Of a DNA stretch of 7,815 nucleotides, positions 1 to 6,100 are shown piece after piece. The stretch's first letter is position 1, and each line of letters begins with the position of its first letter. Under the pieces are notes generated by a model that was given only the letters and a program-made list of their open reading frames with translations, was not told the origin of the DNA and did no database searches. This stretch comes from JBFJWU01 sp041623475 [NCBI: bacterium] (GTDB taxonomy: Bacteria > J088), in contig JBFJWU010000148.1 in NCBI GenBank assembly GCA_041623475.1, forward strand, positions 1 through 7,815, written 5' to 3'. The translations under genes and the position numbers were made by a program.

Positions 1-1608
1 GGTGCTGTATTCACCCAGGGTTTTGCGTCCGGCCAGCGATGCGACCCGCCAGAAGTAGTTTCCGGATCGCAGTTGCACGCCCGCTGCCGACTGGTCAACG
101 TCCTGCTCAAAAACGATGGATTCGGGTGCGAAATTACTGCGCCGAGCCACCTGCAGCCGGAACCGTTTCTGACGCTCGTCAGCTGCATTCCAGTCGACCG
201 TAATGCGCGGTGGCGTATCCTCATACGTTATCTTCGTTGCCGCAGACCGTTGGCTGGGCCTGGGCGGTGCCAGGACTTCGTTGCCAATGACTGACAGCAG
301 TCGCGCGCCCGACGGACGTCCCTCGTACTGGCCAACCAGCGTGCTGACCTGGTAGATATAGTCCCCGGGTTCCAATTCCTTGATGGCGTAACGGGTTGAT
401 TCGACTTCGGCTTCAATCACAGGTTGGGCCTGGTTCTCAGCGTCGAATACACGTACGCGGTAACGTTCGTCAGGTGTGCTTTCCTCAGCCGGACTCCAGG
501 TGATTGTCGGGTCGCCAGTCGCGACGTCGGCTTCGGTATATTCCAGTGCTTCCCAGGGCGTTCGGGGGGCCGGGGGCAGGGCGATGGTCAAATCAAATGG
601 ACTGCTTTCTGCACCGATTACGCCGCCGCGGACGCTTGCGACGGTGTAAAAATAATCGCCCGGTGCCAGGTCTGTCGGTGTATAACTGGTCCGTTCGGTG
701 TCGACCGTCTTGACAGGACTGGAGGGATCGCGCTTGTCATAGATTCGAACCTTATAGGCCAGCGGTTCGCCACCGGCAACGCTGTCTGCGACCGGGGACC
801 AGGAAAATTGCGCGTCTCCCAGGCTGACCCTGGCAATGCTGGCGACCAGGTTGCCAGATTTGAGATCAGGCGCAGGGGGCAGGACGACCGATTCCGGCTG
901 GCTCGCGGATCCCAGTTTGACGGCTGTATTGTTGTCGATATTGACGACCGCGCCATCCCGGGCAACGGTCGCCCGGCCGGATAATGCAGCGACCTGCACG
1001 TCTGAGCCGCTGCCCGATTTGCTGAGTTCCAAAGTTGCGGCCTGGCCCTCATCGGTCTGGATTTCGACGTCTCCGCTGGCCGTGGAGATACGTGCAGTTC
1101 CCGATTCTATGTCCAACTGTGTTGTTTCTTTGCCGGCGCTGATGGTACCAGTGCTGCCACTGACATCGACTTCCAGGTCTCCCGCTGTCCGGATTTTGAC
1201 AGACCCGCTGCCTTTAGACGCAACAAACTGGACGCGGCCTTCGTCAAGGACCAGTTGCGTACCGCTGCCGCCGGCACCGGTTCCGCCCAGGCGTTTGATG
1301 ATGATCAGCGAGTTCTCGGACAAGACAACGGCGGCGTCTTCGCCAAACTGGATCTCGGCCATCGATGAACGCCCGGCCCGAATCGCGTCGTTTTCCTGCA
1401 GCGGCAGTCCGGGACGGGCTGTATTCCAATTGATCTGGCCGGCATTCCGGTGGTCGATCGAATTGACCGCCTTGGCCAGGACGATATCACTTGGGGATGA
1501 CGCACCTGCATCGGGCGGCACCCACAGGGTCATGTACAGCACGGAAATAAGCACAGCTGCCGCACTCGTCGAGACGCCCCACAGGATGATGGATGAGTTG
1601 TTTTTCAA
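1..1608 (-). CDS. FecR-domain protein with N-terminal membrane anchor and Fn3-like repeats (C-terminus off the left edge)
   Basis: About 536 residues are visible and the frame stays open to the left edge. The start chosen is TTG at 1608-1606; an in-frame TGA lies six codons upstream, no ATG or GTG fits, and translation from the TTG gives MKNNSS followed by one hydrophobic segment (about residues 7-30), a signal anchor. Residues about 65-130 carry the FecR-domain pattern: LPLQENDAIRAGRSS, a short F-G-E-D-A-A-V-V-L strand, then N-S-L-I-I-I. Residues 135-235 are strand-rich with repeated G-D-[VL]-E-[VI]. Three Fn3-like repeats follow, each with a W near its start and a P-G-D-Y-[FI]-Y or S-G-N-Y-F-W strand (near 315, 413 and 515), about 100 residues apart. 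The bulk is probably periplasmic. No FecI-type sigma factor is visible, so classical FecR anti-sigma signalling is not implied. From general knowledge, such proteins often sit beside CHASE2/cyclase genes; that neighbour would be off-window. The Shine-Dalgarno is poor: AAGGA lies over 20 nt upstream of the TTG. Confidence 0.85.
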   Translation of the reverse strand, partial: MKNNSSIILWGVSTSAAAVLISVLYMTLWVPPDAGASSPSDIVLAKAVNSIDHRNAGQINWNTARPGLPLQENDAIRAGRSSMAEIQFGEDAAVVLSENSLIIIKRLGGTGAGGSGTQLVLDEGRVQFVASKGSGSVKIRTAGDLEVDVSGSTGTISAGKETTQLDIESGTARISTASGDVEIQTDEGQAATLELSKSGSGSDVQVAALSGRATVARDGAVVNIDNNTAVKLGSASQPESVVLPPAPDLKSGNLVASIARVSLGDAQFSWSPVADSVAGGEPLAYKVRIYDKRDPSSPVKTVDTERTSYTPTDLAPGDYFYTVASVRGGVIGAESSPFDLTIALPPAPRTPWEALEYTEADVATGDPTITWSPAEESTPDERYRVRVFDAENQAQPVIEAEVESTRYAIKELEPGDYIYQVSTLVGQYEGRPSGARLLSVIGNEVLAPPRPSQRSAATKITYEDTPPRITVDWNAADERQKRFRLQVARRSNFAPESIVFEQDVDQSAAGVQLRSGNYFWRVASLAGRKTLGEYST

Positions 1609-1629
1609 TGAGTGTTGTCGCCGTCAGGA

Positions 1630-1661
1630 TTTTCCTTAACTCGTTAGTATAGTAAGGAAAA
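1630..1661. promoter_or_regulatory. Perfect 9-bp inverted repeat around the -10 box (candidate operator)
   Basis: The plus strand reads TTTTCCTTA at 1630-1638 and TAAGGAAAA at 1653-1661, an exact 9-bp inverted repeat with a 14-nt centre. Arm centres are 23 bp apart, about two helical turns, as expected for a dimeric DNA-binding protein. The -10 box (1646-1651) lies inside the centre and one arm lies in the spacer. Because that arm is upstream of the predicted transcription start, the element would not form a hairpin in the mRNA, so a DNA operator is more likely than an RNA structure. The arms are A/T-rich with little T-tract continuation, arguing against a terminator. Confidence 0.5.
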
Positions 1662-1674
1662 ACTTACAAGTCAA
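1646..1674 (-). promoter_or_regulatory. Sigma-70 type promoter for the FecR-domain gene
   Basis: Read on the minus strand, TTGACT (1674-1669) is separated by exactly 17 nt from TATACT (1651-1646). Each box matches the sigma-70 consensus at five of six positions. Transcription would start near 1639, giving a leader of about 30 nt before the TTG start codon at 1608. The boxes lie in the 98-bp gap after the stop of the upstream small gene (1707), so the FecR-domain gene probably has its own promoter even if some read-through occurs. I see no clear terminator in the gap. Confidence 0.75.
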
Positions 1675-1706
1675 TGATTCGCCCGTGCAGGATGAATCCG
1701 GTGCTT

Positions 1707-2120
1707 TCAGACCTGTCCGGATGCTTCCAGTTGCATTGACCGTGTCTTTGGAACAGGTCCGGCACTGAGCATCGCCCATTTGATAACGGGATTGCCCGTC
1801 GTTTTGTCCCGGATCAGCGCCGAGACGTGGCCTTCGTGCCCCGATTGCAGATGGGCGGATTGGACAAACGTGCACGTCAAACGGCCTTTTTCGGGTTCGA
1901 AACTGGCGTCAATGCTGGAATTCGCCGAGACTACGCGACCGGATTCCGCAGTCAGCTCGGCAGTTACTTCCAGAATCGGTTGTTGATTGACCTGGACATC
2001 AAGCTCCAATTCACACGGTCCCGCTGCCTGGGGATGTTGCCAGTCCAGGGAGACCGAAACCTCTGATGGGGTCAACGATACCGTCAGGGTGCCGGAAAGG
2101 CTGTCACTGGCCTCGCTCAC
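1707..2120 (-). CDS. Small beta-rich protein of unknown function (C of three related small proteins)
   Basis: I do not recognise this 137-residue protein. The start is GTG at 2120-2118, which overlaps the TGA stop (2119-2117) of the preceding gene as GTGA. No good Shine-Dalgarno precedes it, so translation is probably coupled to that gene. It has no signal peptide or membrane segment. Alternating hydrophobic residues indicate beta-strands: SGTLTVSLTP (residues 9-18), CELELDVQVN (36-45), a strand pair around 70-85, and GHVSALIRD around 97-105. There are two cysteines, C36 and C83, which could pair if the protein were exported. Strand order and spacing match the two small proteins encoded just upstream, suggesting a shared family. 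It differs from them by about seven extra N-terminal residues (MSEASDS). The stop is TGA at 1709-1707, 98 nt before the FecR-domain gene. Confidence 0.75.
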   Translation of the reverse strand: MSEASDSLSGTLTVSLTPSEVSVSLDWQHPQAAGPCELELDVQVNQQPILEVTAELTAESGRVVSANSSIDASFEPEKGRLTCTFVQSAHLQSGHEGHVSALIRDKTTGNPVIKWAMLSAGPVPKTRSMQLEASGQV

Positions 2121-2494
2121 GGGCCGAACGACTCATCCGTATTTGCCGGACTGGGGCCAAGTCCCAGCGGAACCTGAAAACCGGTCCCGTCATCGGCCAT
2201 TACTTTGAGGACGGCTTCGCCGCTGTTTCCAGGACTAGATGGCCAGTGGACCAGGAATTCCATTTCAAAATGCCTGCCGCGAATCTCAACCTCGAACCGG
2301 TCGGGCAGTTCGTAATCTTTGTCGCGGAATCGTGTGCCGTCGCGAACGGGGATGTCGCCAGATTGATACACGGTGTCACCGTCCAGCGTGACCTCCAGAT
2401 TTACTGTGTAATTGCGTGCGCCGGACATCGGTTCGTACTTGCCCCGGACATAAATATATTCGGGCTTGACCTTGCCTTTTAATTTTCCTGGCAC
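2117..2494 (-). CDS. Small beta-rich protein of unknown function (B of three related small proteins)
   Basis: I do not recognise this 125-residue protein. The frame is open from a TTG at 2542, but I place the start at GTG 2494-2492. AAAAGG sits 7 nt before the GTG, whereas the TTG lies inside or upstream of the predicted -10 box (2537-2532) and would precede the transcript. From the GTG the protein begins MPGKLKGKVKP, matching the spacing of MAGYLTSTLTP in the next gene upstream; the longer reading breaks that match. There is no signal peptide or transmembrane segment. Visible strands are YTVNLEVTLDG (29-39), FEVEI (67-71), FEMEFLVHW (76-84) and EAVLKVM (93-99). The N-terminal third is lysine/arginine-rich; the tail is glycine/proline-rich. 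Its TGA overlaps the GTG of the next gene, so the two form a coupled pair. Confidence 0.75.
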   Translation of the reverse strand: MPGKLKGKVKPEYIYVRGKYEPMSGARNYTVNLEVTLDGDTVYQSGDIPVRDGTRFRDKDYELPDRFEVEIRGRHFEMEFLVHWPSSPGNSGEAVLKVMADDGTGFQVPLGLGPSPANTDESFGP

Positions 2495-2497
2495 TGA

Positions 2498-2514
2498 TTT
2501 ACCTTTTCGGTAAA
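2498..2514 (-). promoter_or_regulatory. Ribosome binding site of small gene B, inside a short hairpin
   Basis: On the minus strand TTTACC (2514-2509), GAAAA (2508-2504) and GGTAAA (2503-2498) form a perfect 6-bp stem with a 5-nt loop. The Shine-Dalgarno AAAAGG (2507-2502) occupies the loop and the first stem bases, 7 nt before the GTG start at 2494. The site decides the start codon. The stem is mostly A-U, so whether it hides the site is uncertain. Confidence 0.5.
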
Positions 2515-2531
2515 AACGACGAGTTGCGATA

Positions 2532-2561
2532 ATTATAGTCAATCATTGCAACAATTTACAA
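2532..2561 (-). promoter_or_regulatory. Probable promoter for the B-C gene pair
   Basis: A perfect TATAAT is present on the minus strand at 2537-2532. The best partner is TTGTAA at 2561-2556 (four of six consensus bases, 18-nt spacer), so the -35 is weak. Initiation near 2525 would give a leader of about 30 nt to the GTG at 2494. The site lies directly downstream of the terminator closing the previous gene, where a new promoter is expected. The -35 partner overlaps that terminator's T-tract. Confidence 0.55.
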
Positions 2562-2587
2562 AAAAAGGGCGGTCCAAAGACCGCCCT
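2560..2587 (-). terminator. Intrinsic terminator after small gene A
   Basis: On the minus strand AGGGCGGTC (2587-2579... read downward), loop TTTG (2578-2575) and GACCGCCCT (2574-2566) form a perfect 9-bp GC-rich stem, followed directly by a run of T ending at 2560. It starts 27 nt after the TAA stop of the 126-residue gene. This is a classic rho-independent terminator on the minus strand only, since the plus strand lacks a T-tract after the stem. It separates small gene A from the B-C pair. Confidence 0.93.
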
Positions 2588-2614
2588 GATAGAAAACTGA
2601 TCGATGCGTACTGC

Positions 2615-2995
2615 TTACAGGTCTGCAGATCCGTGTCCTGGGGCATTGAAGCTCAGGGTTGTGTCAGTAATTACCTCTGGCGGCGCGTCGGGATCGGCCT
2701 GGGGTTTGGTAACCCGCAGTTGCACGCTGGCCGAACCCGTGTCGGCTGCCTCGCGGTTCTTGTACGTGACTGTCAGGTAGCCGCCGTCGATTGAAATATC
2801 CAGCGTGGGGCCATCAAACGGTTCGCCCTCTTTGACACGTACAGGCATTCGCGCTGTCACATCACCAATCTGGTCGGCGCTGCCGTTGACTTTGGCAGAC
2901 AGGAATACGTCGTAATAATCCGTTCCAAAACCGTCAGCGCCAGCGTCAATCTTCTTGATCCCCGGCGTCAGGGTTGATGTCAAATATCCGGCCAT
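2615..2995 (-). CDS. Small beta-rich protein of unknown function (A of three related small proteins)
   Basis: I do not recognise this 126-residue protein. The ATG at 2995-2993 is preceded by the strong Shine-Dalgarno GAAGGGAG (3010-3003) with 7-nt spacing, and the frame ends at TAA (2617-2615). There is no signal peptide, membrane segment or cysteine. Strands can be read at YDVFLSAKVNG (28-38), LDISI (65-69), YLTVTY (73-78) and ASVQLRV (89-95). The C-terminal part is rich in Asp, Pro and Gly (PQADPDAPPE). The N-terminal MAGYLTSTLTP and the later strand spacing match the two downstream small proteins. With its own promoter, best ribosome binding site and strong terminator, it appears to be a monocistronic unit, perhaps the most highly made of the three (inference). 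It could be a structural or binding protein; the sequence does not say which. Confidence 0.8.
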   Translation of the reverse strand: MAGYLTSTLTPGIKKIDAGADGFGTDYYDVFLSAKVNGSADQIGDVTARMPVRVKEGEPFDGPTLDISIDGGYLTVTYKNREAADTGSASVQLRVTKPQADPDAPPEVITDTTLSFNAPGHGSADL

Positions 2996-3021
2996 GATGA
3001 AGCTCCCTTCAATCGATGTCA

Positions 3022-3041
3022 GACCGTCTCCGCGAACGGTC
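3022..3041 (-). promoter_or_regulatory. Small hairpin in the leader of small gene A
   Basis: GACCGT (3022-3027) and ACGGTC (3036-3041) form a perfect 6-bp inverted repeat with an 8-nt loop, inside the roughly 60-nt leader predicted between the transcription start near 3054 and the ATG at 2995. It has no T-tract and lies clear of the Shine-Dalgarno, so it is not a terminator and does not obviously block translation. It could be a 5' stabilising structure; chance is also possible. Confidence 0.3.
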
Positions 3042-3060
3042 AGTTTGGTTACGGGTGCTC

Positions 3061-3089
3061 ATCGTAGTCAGGGAATTTGACCTTGTCAA
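3061..3089 (-). promoter_or_regulatory. Promoter for small gene A
   Basis: On the minus strand a perfect TTGACA (3089-3084) is separated by 17 nt from TACGAT (3066-3061), which matches the -10 consensus at four of six positions. The start would be near 3054, about 60 nt before the ATG at 2995. The site lies in the 127-bp gap after the TAG stop of the giant propeller gene (3125-3123), where no clear terminator is visible, so read-through from that gene may also contribute. Confidence 0.65.
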
Positions 3090-3101
3090 TAGAGTCAATA
3101 G
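3077..3101. promoter_or_regulatory. Inverted and direct repeat over the -35 of small gene A (candidate operator)
   Basis: On the plus strand TTGAC (3077-3081), CTT, GTCAA (3085-3089) is a perfect 5-bp inverted repeat, followed by a second GTCAATAG: copies at 3085-3092 and 3094-3101, offset by 9 bp. The group overlaps the -35 box at 3084-3089. Such clustered half-sites can bind a regulator, but GTCAA is the complement of the -35 core, so part of the pattern follows from the promoter itself. Confidence 0.3.
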
Positions 3102-3122
3102 CGTGGCTGACGTGAGCCCGTT

Positions 3123-6100
3123 CTATTTCAGGAAGTATCGCCAAAGTTCGTTGTGAACATCGTTGTTGAAGCCATTACGGCTGCCACCAAACCACATAAA
3201 TGATCGCTCGACCGGATCAAATATATGGAAAGGCCCACGGGCCCGGCCAGGTATGGCACAGCCCGACTGGCAGACTTCCTGCCAACCGCCGTTGACCAGG
3301 TCGTAACGATGGATGTTCTGGGAAAGGGTTGACCCGTTGTCAATGCCGCCATAAAGTATCAGCCAGCGTTTGGCCGGATCATAGAGCATCCTGCTGTCCC
3401 AGCGGAACCCCGGGCAAGTTGTGGTTTCAGCCGCGCCGCAGTCATTCAGTTCAGTCCATTGGTTGGTCTGCAGGTCGAGTTGCCATAAGTCTGAACGACT
3501 GACGTCGCCGTCGTCGCGCCCGCCGTAGATGAACAACTTGCCTTCGCCATACGCCGAGGCATGGAACTGCCGGTTTTCCGGTCGACCGACACCAGGCGTC
3601 GCTGCGGTTGTGCGATCCTGCCAGCCTTTTGTGACAGGATCGTAGTACCACCAGTCTCCTTGACGAGTTGATGCGGTCAGTACGTCAGTAACGCCACCAA
3701 ACATGACCATTCGCTGAATATCCGGTGCAAATACAAATGCTGAGTCTGACCGAGCAGCCGGACTGATTGTCGGGGCGTAGGTCTGCCAGGTATCGCTGGT
3801 CAGGACGTAGTGATAGACGTTGCCGGGTGCCGTACCATTACCTGCTTCGATACCACCGTACAGGACAAACTGGTCGCCCGCTGGCCAGACGGCACCGGAT
3901 GCCCGGTTTCGGGGACTAGGCTTGCTGGCGACACATCCGCCGCTGGTACAAACCTGGGACCATGTCAAATCTGTCAATGACAGTACGTACGAATCGTTGG
4001 TCCGTGCCCCGCCATTGAGCATGCCGTGGCTGACAAACATTTTGGGACTCCAATCCGTCGGGTCGACAAAATACCCGGCAGCTCCAAGGTAGGTCGCTGG
4101 CGGAACTGCGCCATTTTGCCGCGTGCCTTCCGTGACCCAGGCCGATGCTTCGTTACGCAGGACCCTGGGTACATACGAGCCACCGGTCTGGGCGACCAGT
4201 ATGTCAAGGTCGGCATCACCATCGACATCGAAGAAGGTTGCCGATCGACTTGTTTCGGAAATTGCAGGAAGTGTGCCGGACGAATAGGTGCCGTCGCCAT
4301 TGTTCAGCCACAGGAAGTTGAATTCGGCCCCTGAATTTCCGTTGGGTATGAACGCATCAAGGTCGCCGTCGCCGTCGACATCTGCAAGATCCAGCGCCAG
4401 CGATTGCGAACTTTCCACGGGAAGTCCTGCGGTAGATGCTGAAAAACTGGTCCCGGTATTTGTATACCGGATCGTCTGCCCACCATACACGCTGACGAGC
4501 AGGTCAATATCGCCATCCCCGTCCAGGTCGCCTGCTTTTGCGCCGGTGTGGACGTTTGCTTCGACTGGAGTCCAGCTTGGTGCGGCATTAAACGTACCGT
4601 CGCCGTTGTTCATCCAGACCATATCCTGCGATGAGTTGAACGGCAGGTACAGGTCAAAGTCGCCGTCACCGTCAAAGTCGCCGCCTGTGGGGTACATCGT
4701 GTTCCCGGCTTCGATCGGGTAATCCGTACCCGGTACGCCAACACCAAATGTGCCGTTCTTCTGGTTCAGGTAGACGTGGGACTGGCCGCCATTGTCTGTC
4801 GCAAAAAAGATGTCGTCCCAGCCGTCCTGGTTGAAGTCTGCGACAACAATACCTTCCGAGTCGTCGGCATCGAACGGCAGGTTGGGTGTCGTCAAATCGG
4901 TCCAGGTTGTAATATCGTTTCTATAGATGTGATTCTGCCCGCCGTAATCGGCCAGGACCAGGTCCAGGTCGCCATCCCGGTCAAAGTCTATTGTGGCCAT
5001 GTCAAGGCAGTTGACCAGCGTCGAGGGGAACCCGAGCGTTACGGTCAAGTCAGTAAACGTCGTGCCGTCGACACCGTACAGTCGGCTGGCCGAACCGTTG
5101 CTGCAGGCGGCGACGAACCGATTGCCTGTCTGTTGGTCGACCCATCCCACAAGCCTTGTATTACTGAACGGCGTCACTGTCAGATTCGCATCAACAAATG
5201 ATGCCACTCCAGTGGTGGGGTAACTGAAATCGAGCGTATTGGACACCGTGCCGGCAACTGGATAGTCGACGCTGATTTTGTGAGTCCCAGGTACCAGCTT
5301 TATCGGTGAATAAAACTTGATCGCACCACTTCCCAGTACGGTTGTTGTAATCGCAGGAGCAACCAGTCCGTAATCCGTGTGAATCCGGACAGTTGCAATA
5401 CCCGCCAGGTTCCGGCCATAGATCCAGCGCCAGTTCGATTCGGATGTCGACGCATGAGCGTGGTCGATGCGGTCAATGGCGGGTTTCGCCCACGGGATGA
5501 CCTGTACCTCGGCACTTGGTGGGCTGACATTGGTTCCAACATCCACAGATTCGACGACAATCCACATTGGAATCGTCTTCAGGCCAGTCAGCGTCAAGGA
5601 TGTCACTGGTGCCGCGACAAAAATTGCACTCGGTCCCTGGACAGCGTCGGTTCCGGTATAGGGGGCCCCAAACGTATCTGTGTCGTAGTTCAAGTAATAA
5701 CCGACCGCGTCGCCAACAGCGGTCCAGGATACATAAGCGCTGTATTCCATAGCGATTGCCGTTACAAACGACGGTGCAGCGGGCGGTGTGGTGTCCAGCA
5801 CAATGATGTCGCTGACGGGCGAACCGGCTTGGGCGCTGGCATCGCGGGCCTGGACCCAGATGGTTTTCGTGCCCTCGCCGACGTTGAAATTAATTGTTGA
5901 GTTCTGGGCAAAGGCGATCCACCCCGTGTCGCCGACATCGATGTCGCCGGTGATTCGCATCTCAAACAGATCCCCGGAACCCAGGACTTCCAGGGGTACG
6001 TTGGTGCTGATATTGGTGCCCGCCGCACCGTAGGCCAGCGTCACAGACGTGATGTCCGGCGGTCCGTTATACAGGACACTGTCCGTAGCCGTCGCGCTGT

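Noticed and set aside
424-984. A 186-codon open frame on the plus strand
   Set aside because: It opposes the Fn3-like region of the FecR-domain gene and shows no coherent motif or promoter.
836-1639. A 267-codon open frame on the plus strand
   Set aside because: It is antisense to the FecR-domain gene, whose minus-strand frame has a membrane anchor, FecR pattern and Fn3-like repeats. The plus frame is Ser/Pro/Thr-rich with no domain pattern, as expected from the complement of GAC/GTC-rich codons.
1675-1706. GATTC/GAATC 5-bp inverted repeat after small gene C, as a terminator
   Set aside because: The stem is too short for its 13-nt loop and no T-run follows.
3105-3118. Near-palindrome GGCTGACGTGAGCC just after the stop of the giant gene, as a terminator
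   Set aside because: The stem is broken by a mismatch and there is no T-tract on either strand after it.
4203-5141. Recurring GTCGCCGTC-type DNA repeats as a CRISPR array or mobile repeat
   Set aside because: They are in frame, code for aspartate loops at protein-repeat spacing, and vary at third positions. There is no constant repeat with unique spacers.
4026-5900. Several plus-strand open frames of 76-173 codons
   Set aside because: All are antisense shadows of the repeat-rich giant gene. Their low-complexity Ser/Pro or Val/Ile runs are the complement of aspartate-loop codons.
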